64,000 nt of DNA from Variovorax sp. Root411 (GTDB lineage Bacteria > Pseudomonadota > Gammaproteobacteria > Burkholderiales > Burkholderiaceae_C): contig NZ_LMDW01000016.1 in the NCBI RefSeq assembly GCF_001425205.1, positions 558,001 to 622,000 of the forward strand, written 5' to 3'. The translations under genes and the position numbers were made by a program. This document shows, piece after piece, positions 39,658-48,295 of the stretch (positions are counted from its first letter, which is position 1; the number at the start of each line of letters is the position of its first letter). The notes under the pieces were generated by a model that was not told the DNA's origin, made no database searches, and saw nothing but the letters and a program-made list of their open reading frames with translations.

Positions 39658-40339
39658 TCAGCCGAAGTTCTTCGCCGCGAAGTCCCAGTTCGCCAGCTTG
39701 GCCAGGAAGGTCTCGACGAACTTCGGGCGCAGGTTGCGGTAGTCGATGTAGTAGGCGTGTTCCCAGACGTCCACGGTCAGCACCGGGGTGTCTGCGGTCG
39801 TCAGCGGCGTGCCGGCCGCGCCCATGTTCACGATGTCCACCGAACCATCGGCCTTCTTCACCAGCCATGTCCAGCCCGAACCGAAGTTGCCCACGGCCGA
39901 CTTCACGAAGGCTTCCTTGAACGCGTCGTAGTTGCCCCACTTGGCGTCGATGGCCTTGGCCAGCGCGCCGGTCGGAGCGCCGCCGCCCCGGGGCTTCATG
40001 CAGTTCCAGAAGAAGGTGTGGTTCCAGATCTGGGCGGCGTTGTTGTAGATGCCGCCGCTGGATTTCTTGACGATCTCCTCGAGCGTCATCGATTCGAATG
40101 CAGTTCCAGAAGAAGGTGTGGTTCCAGATCTGGGCGGCGTTGTTGTAGATGCCGCCGCTGGATTTCTTGACGATCTCCTCGAGCGTCATCGATTCGAATT
40201 CGGTGCCCTTCTGCAGGTTGTTGAGGTTCACCACGTAGGCGTTGTGGTGCTTGCCGTAGTGGTACTCAAGGGTTTCCTTCGAGTACTCGGGCGCCAGTGC
40301 GTCGAGGGCGTAAGGCAGGGGTGGGAGCACATGTTCCAT
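39658..40339 (-). pseudogene. sodB: Fe/Mn superoxide dismutase, frame-shifted by a 100-bp tandem duplication
   Basis: The start MEHVLPPLPYALDALAPEYS and the end (VWEHAYYIDYRNLRPKFVETFLAKLANWDFAAKNFG split over two frames) are those of SodB, which removes superoxide. The segment MTLEEIVKKSSGG to FFWNC is encoded twice, in units 39998-40097 and 40098-40197, identical over 100 bp. As 100 is not a multiple of three, the frame changes after the first copy read. Without the extra unit the gene is 582 bp, encoding 193 residues, the normal size. Read as given, the enzyme is inactive: a long chimaeric frame, or only the C-terminal part from an internal ATG. Active-site His and Asp residues lie across both frames. 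Could be an assembly artefact. Confidence 0.88.
39998..40197 (-). repeat. Exact 100-bp tandem duplication inside sodB
   Basis: Two directly adjacent identical copies, 39998-40097 and 40098-40197. The identity continues two bases further. See the sodB entry for the consequence. Confidence 0.98.
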
Positions 40340-40389
40340 GGTTTTTTTCGCGTGGGTTGGTTGTAGGAATCAGCGATTCTAGGAAGTAA

Positions 40390-41703
40390 TTACCGATGCA
40401 ACGTCGGACGTGTGCCCGTTGCATCGCCCGGCGTGACGATCAGGTCGACTTCGCCATCGGCAAGCCGCGCCTTGACGGCGTCGCCCGCCGCCAGTTGCGT
40501 TGCGCTGACGATCGCATGACCGTCTGTATCGGTCAGCCAGGCATAGCCGCGTTGCAAGACCAGTGCCGGATCGAGCAGCCGCAAACGCAAGGCCATGCGC
40601 TCCAGGCGCTCGCGACGCTGAACCAGTGCACGCCCCAGCCGCAAGGGAAAGTCGGCCGCGATCGACCGAGGCGTCTGCGACAGGCGCTCCCGTCTCGACA
40701 GCACCGCATACCGCAGGCGCTGCGCATGATGCGCCAGGCGGAGCTGCTGCCGCGCTACGAGGTTCGAGGGGCGGCCCAGGCGCCCCGCGGCTTGGTCGAT
40801 GCGCTGCCCGAGCGCGTCGAGGCGCCCATCCAGCGCATCGCCGAGCCGCTCGTCGAGCAGATCGAGTGCACCGAGCCACAGGTCGCGCGGCGCGCTCACC
40901 AGTTCTGCAGCGGCCGTGGGCGTGGGCGCGCGCAGGTCGGCACAGAAATCGGCGATGGTGAAGTCGGTTTCGTGCCCTACGCCGCTGATCAGCGGCACCG
41001 GGCTCTGCACGATGGTGCGCGCCAGCGTTTCGTCGTTGAAAGCCCAGAGGTCTTCGATGGAGCCACCGCCACGCACCAGCAGGATCACGTCCACGGCAGG
41101 TTCGAGGCCGTAGAGCGATTGCAGCGCCCGCACCAGTTCGGCTGGTGCGCCGGCTCCCTGCACTGCCGCCGGTGCAAGCACGACCGGAATGTGCGGAACA
41201 CGTCTTCGCAGCGCCGTCACCACGTCGTGCAAGGCGGCCGCGCCCAACGACGTGACGATGCCGACCGCCCGTGGCATGGCCGGCAATGCCCGCTTGCGCG
41301 CCGGATCGAACAGGCCTTCGGCTTCCAGGCGTGCCTTGCGCTGCATGAACTGCTCGAACAGGGCGCCCTGCCCGGCCCGCCGCAAGCTCTCGACCACCAG
41401 TTGCAGATCGCCGCGAGGCTCATACACCGCAAGGCGCCCACGCACCTCGACCTGATCGCCATCGCGCGGCGAAAAGTCGAGCAAACCGGCAGCCCGACGG
41501 AACATCGCGCAACGCAGTTGGCCGGACTCGTCCTTGAGTGAGAAGTAACAATGTCCACTTGACGCCCGCGAGAAGCCGGAAATTTCGCCCCGCACCGCGA
41601 CTGGATTGAAACGCGCGTCGAGTGCGTCGGCCACCGCCCGGCACAACGCGCCGACGGCCCAGATGCGCGGCCCGGGCGCGGAATTCGATTCACGCAAGTT
41701 CAC
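40390..41703 (-). CDS. xseA: Exodeoxyribonuclease VII large subunit
   Basis: Subunit of the ATP-independent single-strand exonuclease VII. About 437 residues from GTG 41703 (E. coli XseA is 456; a TTG 12 codons upstream is a possible alternative). N-terminal OB fold (VAVRGEISGFSRASSGHCYFSLKD) followed by the catalytic domain with VGIVTSLGAAALHDVV, DVILLVRGGGSIEDLWAFN, VGHETDFTIADFCADLRAPTPTA, then a coiled coil and a closing domain with ALVLQRGYAWL. Upstream of sodB on the same strand, 50 bp apart. Confidence 0.93.
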   Translation of the reverse strand: MNLRESNSAPGPRIWAVGALCRAVADALDARFNPVAVRGEISGFSRASSGHCYFSLKDESGQLRCAMFRRAAGLLDFSPRDGDQVEVRGRLAVYEPRGDLQLVVESLRRAGQGALFEQFMQRKARLEAEGLFDPARKRALPAMPRAVGIVTSLGAAALHDVVTALRRRVPHIPVVLAPAAVQGAGAPAELVRALQSLYGLEPAVDVILLVRGGGSIEDLWAFNDETLARTIVQSPVPLISGVGHETDFTIADFCADLRAPTPTAAAELVSAPRDLWLGALDLLDERLGDALDGRLDALGQRIDQAAGRLGRPSNLVARQQLRLAHHAQRLRYAVLSRRERLSQTPRSIAADFPLRLGRALVQRRERLERMALRLRLLDPALVLQRGYAWLTDTDGHAIVSATQLAAGDAVKARLADGEVDLIVTPGDATGTRPTLHR

Positions 41704-42018
41704 AGGATGCACGCTCGGCCAGATGCCACTCTTCCACAACGGGCCGCACGCGCCCCCGCTTCATTCCCCGGAGCGAGGCAAACGCACGGTTTCTCGTGCA
41801 AGCCGTTGATTTCATTGAAAAAAGTGCTGCTCAAAATTCAGTCGATCTAGCAGAAAGGCCGCCCCACGCGGGCTCGGACGAGTTGCGTAGCAGGTTAATC
41901 ACAAAGTTATCCACAGAATCTGTGCGTCCTTGCCGACACAAAAACAAGGTGCGTGCCGATGGTGGGCTCAGTGGATAATCGCCGCGCATTTGCAGTCTAC
42001 GGGCCGGAGGATTTTTTC
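41704..42018 (+). other. Intergenic region between xseA and exbB with two DnaA-box-like sites
   Basis: About 315 bp without a gene. It holds TTATCCACA (41907-41915), a perfect DnaA-box consensus, and AGTGGATAA (41970-41978), which on the other strand reads TTATCCACT, one mismatch. The xseA promoter must lie at the left and the exbB promoter at the right. No ORF on either strand is supported. Confidence 0.6.
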
Positions 42019-42651
42019 TTGTTTTCCATCATAGTTGCCGCGGGTTGGCCAATCTGGCCCTTGCTCGCTTGTTCGGTCATTGCGCTCGCGCTGGTTATAG
42101 AACGTTTCACGAGTCTGAAGACCGTGAGGGTACTTCCGCCGAAGCTGCTCGACGAAACCATCACCGTGTCGCACGGGGCCATTCCCGGCCCGGACGTCGT
42201 GACCAAACTTGAACGCAACTCGATGCTCGGCCAGGTGCTGGCCGCCGGCCTGCGTGCGCTGAACGCCAACCCGCGCTGCACCGAAGACGATCTGCGCGCC
42301 GCCATGGAGGCCTCGGGCCGCACCGTGGCGCACAAGCTGGAGCGCTACCTGCCGGCGCTGGCCACCATCGCCTCCGCAGCCCCGTTGCTGGGCCTGCTGG
42401 GCACGGTGATCGGCATGATCGAGATCTTCGGCTCGCAGTCGCCGGGCAGCGGCGCCGTCGGCTCGGGCAACCCGGCGCAACTGGCGCACGGCATCTCGAT
42501 CGCGCTCTACAACACGGCCTTCGGCTTGATCGTGGCGATTCCGACGCTGATCTTCTGGCGCTACTTCCGCAGCCGCGTCGACGAATACCTGCTGAACCTC
42601 GAACTGTCGGGTGAGCGCTTCGCCCGCCACCTGAACGCACTGCGCAAATGA
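42019..42651 (+). CDS. exbB: ExbB/TolQ-type proton channel protein
   Basis: Inner-membrane protein of 210 residues from TTG 42019, with GGAGG eight bases before it. Three TM segments: SIIVAAGWPIWPLLACSVIA, the central one around TIASAAPLLGLLGTVIGMI and IALYNTAFGLIVAIPTLIF. With ExbD it transduces the proton gradient to a TonB or Tol-type partner, none of which is in the window. The family usually has about 210-240 residues. Followed by exbD after a GC-rich repeat. Confidence 0.9.
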   Translation: MFSIIVAAGWPIWPLLACSVIALALVIERFTSLKTVRVLPPKLLDETITVSHGAIPGPDVVTKLERNSMLGQVLAAGLRALNANPRCTEDDLRAAMEASGRTVAHKLERYLPALATIASAAPLLGLLGTVIGMIEIFGSQSPGSGAVGSGNPAQLAHGISIALYNTAFGLIVAIPTLIFWRYFRSRVDEYLLNLELSGERFARHLNALRK

Positions 42652-42660
42652 TGACCCCCA

Positions 42661-42735
42661 CGCTTGCCACTGCGTGTGCTGCGCTGCCCCCCCAGGGGGC
42701 CGCCGCCTCCTTGGGGCGGCCCGGCGGAGGCTTGT
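42661..42735 (+). repeat. GC-rich hairpin element (copy 4) between exbB and exbD
   Basis: CCCCCCAGGGGG followed by the hairpin CCGCCTCC-TT-GGGGCGG; related in composition to copy 1 (both share a CACT-CGTGT segment). Its right end holds GGAGG at 42726-42730, six bases before the exbD ATG. Confidence 0.65.
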
Positions 42736-42736
42736 C

Positions 42737-43177
42737 ATGACCCGCGCCCGCATGCAGTTCCGGCATGGTGCGCGCGACGAGCCGGAGATCAACCTGATCC
42801 CGTTCATCGACGTGCTGCTGGTGATCCTGATCTTCCTGATGCTGTCGACCACCTACAGCAAGTTCACCGAAATGCAGCTGAGGCTGCCGACGGCGGACGT
42901 CGACGCGCAGCGCGACTATCCGAAGGAAGTGATCGTGGCGGTGTCGGCCGACGGCCGCTACTCGATCAACAAGACCCCGGTGGCCGATCGCAGCGTGGAA
43001 ACCGTGACGGCAGCCCTCGCCGCCGCGGCCACCGGCGGCAAGGACAGCGTGGTGATCATCAGCGCCGACGCGACCAGCCCCCACCAGGCCGTGGTGACGG
43101 TGATGGAGGCCGCGCGCCGCGCCGGCCTCATGCAGATCACCTTCGCAGCCCAGTCGACGGCACAAGCCGGGCACTGA
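42737..43177 (+). CDS. exbD: ExbD/TolR-type biopolymer transport protein
   Basis: Protein of 146 residues with one TM helix (INLIPFIDVLLVILIFLML, carrying the proton-path Asp) and a periplasmic domain of about 100 residues (EVIVAVSADGRYSINK). Partner of ExbB. ATG 42737 follows the ribosome-binding site in the repeat. Precedes lpxK with stop-to-start contact (GTG directly after TGA). Confidence 0.92.
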   Translation: MTRARMQFRHGARDEPEINLIPFIDVLLVILIFLMLSTTYSKFTEMQLRLPTADVDAQRDYPKEVIVAVSADGRYSINKTPVADRSVETVTAALAAAATGGKDSVVIISADATSPHQAVVTVMEAARRAGLMQITFAAQSTAQAGH

Positions 43178-44206
43178 GTGCCTTCCGACGGCCGCAGCAG
43201 CAACACGGGTTCGCCGTCCGCCTCGCGGCTGCAGGACGCCTGGCTGCGCCGAGGCCCGTTGGCTTGCCTGCTGTGGCCGCTGTCGCTGCTTTATGCCGCG
43301 CTCTTCGCGGTGCGGGGCTGGCTCTATCGGTCGGGATGGCTTCGGACCGGGCGAGTGCCCGTGCCGGTGATCGTGGTCGGCAACGTGATCGCGGGCGGAG
43401 CGGGGAAAACACCGGTCGTGATGGCCGTCGTCCAGCATCTGCAGGGGCGAGGACTGACGGTCGGCGTTGTGTCGCGCGGCTATGGCCGGCACACCGACGA
43501 TTGCCGCGAGGTGCTCGGCGACAGCGATCCGCGGGATGTCGGCGACGAACCTGCGCTGATCCACCATGCCACGAAGGCGCCGGTGTTCGTGGCGCGCAAG
43601 CGCATCGATGCGGCGCGCGCCCTGCTCGCCAGCCACCCGGCCACGCAGGTCGTCGTGAGCGACGATGGCCTGCAGCATCTGGCGCTGGGTCGCGATATCG
43701 AGATCTGCGTGTTCGATGACCGCGGCATCGGCAACGGTTGGCGGCTGCCTGCAGGCCCTTTGCGCGAAGCTTGGCCGCGGCCATGCGATCTGGTGCTGCA
43801 CAGCGGGGCGCGGCCCGCGTTCGCCGGGGGCTACACCGCCAGCCGCGCCCTCGCACGCGATGCCTTGACCAGCGGCGGACAACGCGTACCCCTGGCAAGC
43901 CTTGCAGGCCGGCCCCTGGTGGCACTGGCAGCCATTGCACGGCCGGGGGCCTTCTTCGACATGCTGCGCGCACGCGGCCTGACGCTCGCCGAAACCATCG
44001 CACTGCCCGACCACTTCGATTTCGAGGCCTGGCAACGCCCTGCCAACGCCGAACAGACCCTCGTCTGCACTGAAAAGGACGCCGTCAAGCTATGGCGCAA
44101 GGTGCCCGATGCGCTGGCCGTGCCACTGGAGTTCGCTCCCTCCGCGGAATTCTTCACCGCACTCGACGCAAAGCTATCATCGCTCGATGGATACCAAGCT
44201 GCTTGA
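43178..44206 (+). CDS. lpxK: Tetraacyldisaccharide 4'-kinase
   Basis: Inner-membrane kinase of 342 residues for lipid A synthesis. N-terminal TM helix (PLACLLWPLSLLYAALFAV), P-loop VGNVIAGGAGKTPVV (about 66-79), RGYGR, VVSDDGLQHLALGRDIEI and the C-terminal VCTEKDAVKLW. GTG start at 43178 directly follows the exbD stop. The gene order exbBD-lpxK is common in Burkholderiales. Confidence 0.95.
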   Translation: MPSDGRSSNTGSPSASRLQDAWLRRGPLACLLWPLSLLYAALFAVRGWLYRSGWLRTGRVPVPVIVVGNVIAGGAGKTPVVMAVVQHLQGRGLTVGVVSRGYGRHTDDCREVLGDSDPRDVGDEPALIHHATKAPVFVARKRIDAARALLASHPATQVVVSDDGLQHLALGRDIEICVFDDRGIGNGWRLPAGPLREAWPRPCDLVLHSGARPAFAGGYTASRALARDALTSGGQRVPLASLAGRPLVALAAIARPGAFFDMLRARGLTLAETIALPDHFDFEAWQRPANAEQTLVCTEKDAVKLWRKVPDALAVPLEFAPSAEFFTALDAKLSSLDGYQAA

Positions 44207-44369
44207 ACTGCTCGTCTGCCCCGTCACCAAGGGTCCGCTGACCTGGAACCCCGAGAAGCAGGAGCTCTGCTCGCGCAGCGCGCGCCTCGCCTACCCGGTG
44301 CGCGACGGCATTCCGGTGCTGCTCGAGAACGAAGCACGCACGCTCTCCGACGAAGAGCTCGGGCTGTGA
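44187..44369 (+). CDS. Trm112-like small zinc-ribbon-type protein (YcaR family)
   Basis: Protein of 60 residues starting MDTKLLELLVCPVTKGPL; Trm112 fold with IPVLLENEARTL at the end. Only one of the usual Cys pairs is clear (CPV...). Proteins of this family sit between lpxK and kdsB in many proteobacteria; the molecular role is unclear in bacteria. Overlaps the lpxK end by 20 bp and the kdsB start by 4 bp. Confidence 0.92.
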   Translation: MDTKLLELLVCPVTKGPLTWNPEKQELCSRSARLAYPVRDGIPVLLENEARTLSDEELGL

Positions 44370-45139
44370 GCTTCACCGTTCTGGTGCCGGCGCGCCTGGC
44401 GTCGACACGGCTTCCCAACAAACCGCTGGCCGACATCGCTGGCTTGCCCATGGTGGTGCGCGTGGCGCAGCGCGCTGGCGAATCCAGCGCGGCGCGCGTG
44501 GTGGTCGCCGGCGACGATCCTTCGATCGTTGCGGCGTGTAGGGCGCACGGCGTCGAAGCCATCCTCACGCGCCAGGACCACCCCAGCGGCACCGACCGGC
44601 TGGCCGAAGCCTGTGAGCAGCTCGGCCTGGATGGCGACGACATCGTTGTCAACGTACAGGGCGACGAACCACTGATCGATCCTGCGCTGATCGACGCAGT
44701 TGCGTCAACGTTGGCCACCCATGCGGAAGCAGCGATGAGCACCGCGGCCCACGAGATCGACACGATCGGCGATTTCATGAACCCCAACGTGGTGAAGGCC
44801 GTGCTCGACGCGCAAGGCAACGCCATGTACTTCAGCCGCGCACCGATCCCGTGGTGGCGCGACGGCTCCGCCAACGGCGCGGCACCCGCGGGGCTGCCCA
44901 CCCCCGCCCCGCTGCGCCACATCGGCATCTACGGCTATCGCGCGGGTTTCGTGCGGAAGTTTCCGTCGCTGCCGCCGGCGCCTGTCGAGGCCACCGAAGC
45001 ACTCGAACAGCTGCGCGCGCTGTGGCACGGCCATCGCATCGCGGTGCATGTGAGCCATGTCGCCCCCGGACCGGGCATCGACACGCCCGAAGACCTGGCG
45101 CGCGTGCGTGCCGTCTTCGACGCCGCGCGCCCCGCCTGA
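44366..45139 (+). CDS. kdsB: 3-deoxy-manno-octulosonate cytidylyltransferase
   Basis: Enzyme of 257 residues making CMP-Kdo for lipopolysaccharide. GTG start at 44366 overlaps the preceding stop. N-terminal nucleotide loop PARLASTRLPNKPL, then RVAQRAG, QGDEPLIDP and the C-terminal HIGIYGYRAGFVRKF with EQLRAL. Length fits the family. Two steps of the lipid A/Kdo route (lpxK, kdsB) are next to each other. Confidence 0.95.
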   Translation: MSFTVLVPARLASTRLPNKPLADIAGLPMVVRVAQRAGESSAARVVVAGDDPSIVAACRAHGVEAILTRQDHPSGTDRLAEACEQLGLDGDDIVVNVQGDEPLIDPALIDAVASTLATHAEAAMSTAAHEIDTIGDFMNPNVVKAVLDAQGNAMYFSRAPIPWWRDGSANGAAPAGLPTPAPLRHIGIYGYRAGFVRKFPSLPPAPVEATEALEQLRALWHGHRIAVHVSHVAPGPGIDTPEDLARVRAVFDAARPA

Positions 45140-45272
45140 GACGCTCTGCGGCCCGGCCGGCAGCGGAAATTCTTCGCGGGCACGCGTGCTATCCTCGAAG
45201 CAACTCCGCCTAGCCCAGCCCTGGGGCCGACGCTTGGTGCGACACAAAATCCAAGAACCGTCCGAGGAAACC

Positions 45273-45929
45273 ATGAGACTAATTTTGCTGGGCGCGCCCG
45301 GGGCGGGCAAAGGCACGCAAGCGGCTTTCATCTGCCAGAAATACAGCATTCCCCAAATCTCGACCGGCGACATGCTCCGCGCTGCCGTCAAGGCCGGCAC
45401 GCCGCTCGGCCTGCAGGCCAAGGCCGTCATGGACGCCGGGGCACTGGTCAGCGATGACCTGATCATCAATCTCGTGAAGGAACGCATTGCGCAACCCGAT
45501 TGCGCCGGCGGCTTCCTGTTCGACGGTTTCCCCCGCACCATCCCCCAGGCCGATGCCATGAAGGCAGCGGGCGTCAAGCTCGACTACGTGCTCGAGATCG
45601 ACGTGCCTTTCGGCGACATCATCGAACGCATGAGTGGTCGCCGCTCGCACCCGGCCTCGGGCCGCACCTACCACGTCAAGTTCAATCCGCCAAAGGTTGA
45701 AGGCAAGGACGACGTGACCGGCGAGGCACTGATCCAGCGCGAGGACGATAAGGAAGAAACCGTGCGCAAGCGGCTCGACGTGTACAGCCAGCAGACGCGT
45801 CCGCTGGTCGACTACTACTCGGCCTGGGCCGAAGCCGACCCGGCCGCCGCCCCGAAATACCGCGCCATCAAGGGCGTGGGCACGGTCGACGAGATCACGC
45901 AACGTGCGCTGGCTGCCCTGAACAGCTGA
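45273..45929 (+). CDS. adk: Adenylate kinase
   Basis: Enzyme of 218 residues balancing AMP, ADP and ATP. P-loop GAPGAGKGTQ (residues 7-16), the NMP-binding region STGDMLRAAV, LIDGFPRT-like FLFDGFPRTIPQA, a long-form LID (RTYHVKFNPPKVEGKDD) and DVYSQQTRPLVDYY. ATG 45273 follows GAGGAAACC. A terminator follows. Confidence 0.97.
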   Translation: MRLILLGAPGAGKGTQAAFICQKYSIPQISTGDMLRAAVKAGTPLGLQAKAVMDAGALVSDDLIINLVKERIAQPDCAGGFLFDGFPRTIPQADAMKAAGVKLDYVLEIDVPFGDIIERMSGRRSHPASGRTYHVKFNPPKVEGKDDVTGEALIQREDDKEETVRKRLDVYSQQTRPLVDYYSAWAEADPAAAPKYRAIKGVGTVDEITQRALAALNS

Positions 45930-45935
45930 TCCTTC

Positions 45936-45968
45936 CAACCGGCCCCTGTTACGGGGCGGTTTTGCTTT
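45936..45968 (+). terminator. Rho-independent terminator of adk
   Basis: Stem AACCGGCCCC / GGGGCGGTT (one unpaired base) with loop TGTTA and then TTTTGCTTT. It ends at the convergent asparaginase stop. Confidence 0.85.
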
Positions 45969-46933
45969 CACCCCAGCAGTTCCAGCATCAGCGCGATGCG
46001 CGCCTTCACGGGCGTCAGCGCGCCGGCTTCGCGCAGCGCGTCCCCCGTCTTCGGCAGGATGCGCCCGTTGGCGCAACGCGTGGCGCGAACCACGGCAACG
46101 CCTGCATCCTGCGCCTTGAGCGCAGCCGCTTCCAGGGCGTGGTGCAGGGTGCCGTTGCCGGTGGCAGCAAGCACCAGTCCACGCAGGGGATCGGCACCGC
46201 CGGACTGCAGCAGCGCATCGATTACCGCGCCGCTGGCGCCGGCATGGCTCATGACAATCTCGACGCGGGGCCACTGAACCGCAGCCTCCAGGAAGATCTC
46301 CGCCGCGCGTGACGCAGTGCCTTCCGGCCACGCCCGGACAAGGCGAACCTCCCCTTCCTCGACATAACCGACAGGCCCCGCGTCGCCTGAAGCAAAGGCA
46401 TCAGGCCGATAGGTGTGCACCTTCTGGATGTCGATGCCGCTGTGGATCGTGCCGGCGCACACCACCGTTACGCCTCGCGCGCCCTGCGTCGCAGCAACAC
46501 TGATGGCGTCACGCACGTTCTGCGGTCCGTCGGGCGCCAGCGCAGTCGCCGGGCGCATCGCACAGGTCAACACAACGGGCTTGGAAGGCGCCAGCACCGA
46601 GTGCAGGAAGAACGTGGTCTCTTCGAGCGTGTCGGTGCCGTGCGTGATCACCACGCCTGCCACGTCGGGCTGCGCCAGCCAGTGCGCACAGCGCCGGGCC
46701 AGTTGCTGCCAGATGGCGAACGACATGTCCTTGCTGTCGACCTGCGCGACCTGCTCCGCTTCCAGCAACACGCCGTCGGGCGCCTCGATGCCGCCCAGCA
46801 GGTCGGCCACGCCGACCTGTCCCGCGGTGTAGCCGATGTTGTCGCCGCTACTGGCGGCCCGGCCGGCAATGGTGCCGCCCGTGCCCAAAACCACGACACG
46901 GCGGCGCGATTCAGGCGAAGAGGAATTGCCCAT
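45968..46933 (-). CDS. L-asparaginase
   Basis: Enzyme of 321 residues hydrolysing asparagine to aspartate and ammonia. First catalytic Thr in VVVLGTGGTIAG (about residue 20), second in VITHGTDTLEETTFFLH, with the Lys near LTCAMRPATAL. No signal peptide, so probably cytosolic (type I-like). Divergent from lexA; its start lies 20 bp from the first LexA box. Convergent with adk. Confidence 0.92.
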   Translation of the reverse strand: MGNSSSPESRRRVVVLGTGGTIAGRAASSGDNIGYTAGQVGVADLLGGIEAPDGVLLEAEQVAQVDSKDMSFAIWQQLARRCAHWLAQPDVAGVVITHGTDTLEETTFFLHSVLAPSKPVVLTCAMRPATALAPDGPQNVRDAISVAATQGARGVTVVCAGTIHSGIDIQKVHTYRPDAFASGDAGPVGYVEEGEVRLVRAWPEGTASRAAEIFLEAAVQWPRVEIVMSHAGASGAVIDALLQSGGADPLRGLVLAATGNGTLHHALEAAALKAQDAGVAVVRATRCANGRILPKTGDALREAGALTPVKARIALMLELLG

Positions 46934-46936
46934 GGC

Positions 46937-46988
46937 TTGTCAACTTTTAAAAACTGGTTAAAAATACAGCTACTGGATATCTAGCCAG
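46937..46988 (+). promoter_or_regulatory. lexA promoter with two LexA (SOS) boxes
   Basis: Two 16-bp CTG-N10-CAG sites: CTGGTTAAAAATACAG (46954-46969) and CTGGATATCTAGCCAG (46973-46988). A -35-like TTGTCA (46937-46942) precedes a -10-like TAAAAA (46959-46964), so the first box covers the -10. Autorepression by LexA is known for proteobacteria. The sites lie between lexA and the divergent asparaginase gene. Confidence 0.85.
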
Positions 46989-47006
46989 TGCCGCAAGGAA
47001 CCACAT

Positions 47007-47690
47007 ATGCAGTTCGCCGTGAAGCTTACAGCCCGCCAGCAGCAGATCCTGGACCTGATCCAGAGCGCCATCGCACGCACGGGTGCACCGCCCACGCGCG
47101 CCGAAATCGCCACCGAGCTCGGCTTCAAGTCAGCCAACGCCGCCGAAGAGCATTTGCAGGCGCTGGCCCGCAAGGGCGTCATCGAGCTCGTGAGCGGCAC
47201 CTCGCGCGGCATCCGCCTCAAGGGCGACGCGCTGCGTTCGCTCAATGAAACACGCCACCGCGAAGGCGGCCAGTTCTCGCTCTCGCTGCCCGGCATGGCC
47301 CAGCTGGCATTGCCGCTCATCGGCCGCGTCGCAGCCGGCTCGCCCATCCTCGCGCAGGAGCACGTCGACCAGACCTACTACGTCGAGAACACGCTGTTCC
47401 AGCGCCAGCCCGACTACCTGCTCAAGGTGCGCGGCATGTCGATGCGCGACGCCGGCATCATGGACGGCGACCTGCTCGCGGTGCAGGCCACCAAGGAAGC
47501 GCGCAACGGCCAGATCGTGGTTGCGCGCCTGGGCGACGAAGTGACCGTCAAGCGCCTGAAGCGCAACAAGCAGGTCATCGAACTGCACGCCGAGAACCCC
47601 GACTACCCGACCATCATCGTCCAGCCCGGCGAGCCCTTCGAAATCGAAGGCCTCGCGGTCGGGCTCATCCGCAACACCATGCTGATGTAG
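47007..47690 (+). CDS. lexA: LexA repressor
   Basis: SOS repressor of 227 residues (E. coli 202). N-terminal winged helix with LTARQQQILDLI and PPTRAEIATELGF; Ala-Gly cleavage site in GRVAAGSPILA; catalytic Ser in VRGMSMRDAGI and Lys in VTVKRLKR. ATG 47007 follows GGAACC. Two operators precede it. The longer linker of about 25 residues before the cleavage site (RHREGGQFSLSLPG) is usual in Comamonadaceae. Confidence 0.96.
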   Translation: MQFAVKLTARQQQILDLIQSAIARTGAPPTRAEIATELGFKSANAAEEHLQALARKGVIELVSGTSRGIRLKGDALRSLNETRHREGGQFSLSLPGMAQLALPLIGRVAAGSPILAQEHVDQTYYVENTLFQRQPDYLLKVRGMSMRDAGIMDGDLLAVQATKEARNGQIVVARLGDEVTVKRLKRNKQVIELHAENPDYPTIIVQPGEPFEIEGLAVGLIRNTMLM

Positions 47691-47828
47691 GCCCCGCGAC
47701 CTGCTTTCCGCAGCACCCCATCCGGCAGCGACAGGTGGCGGGCGTATGGCGAAGAGTCGCCATCACCCTGTCGCAGCCGATTCAAGAAATCCTGCCTGTG
47801 TTCAACCTCATACTTTTTTGGAGTTCAC

Positions 47829-48206
47829 ATGGGAATCGCCCTCCTCGCCATCGCTGATTTCTGGATGCCGCTGCAATCGCTGGCCAGCCGCCTTATGCCG
47901 GCACACCGTCCTCGCCGCATGGAGCGCCTCGACGCTGCCGAATCCTCGACCGGGCTTCGCTACGTGGCGGTCCGCCCTGCCTGCACCGCCCGCGCCGGCG
48001 GCGGCGCAACACCCGCAGCAGCCAGCGCCACGCCGGCGCGTCCGTTGCGCGTGGTTCGCGTGGTCGACGGCATGGGCCAGCAGCGCAGCAACCGCGTCGT
48101 GATCTCGGGCCGCATGGCCGATGTCTGCGCCGAACTCGACCGGCTGGCCGCACTCGAAACCGCCGAAACCGCGGCCGCGGCCCCTCGTTCGACCCGTCTG
48201 CACTGA
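47829..48206 (+). CDS. Conserved-looking hypothetical protein
   Basis: Protein of 125 residues. A hydrophobic start (MGIALLAIADFWMPLQSLA) is followed by Arg/Ala-rich sequence with RPLRVVRVVDGMGQQRSNRVVISGRMADVCAELDRLAAL as the one organised region (probably strand-helix). No family recognised. Start ATG is preceded by GGAG at a suitable distance. Between lexA and the dehydrogenase; codon use matches neighbours. Possibly species-restricted. Confidence 0.6.
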   Translation: MGIALLAIADFWMPLQSLASRLMPAHRPRRMERLDAAESSTGLRYVAVRPACTARAGGGATPAAASATPARPLRVVRVVDGMGQQRSNRVVISGRMADVCAELDRLAALETAETAAAAPRSTRLH

Positions 48207-48295
48207 GCCCGAACCCCCTGCGAGTGGCTGTGGGGGTGGGTATCCAAACGTTCGCTGGCACGACATTCCAATGCTGCGAGGCACAATGGCACGCC

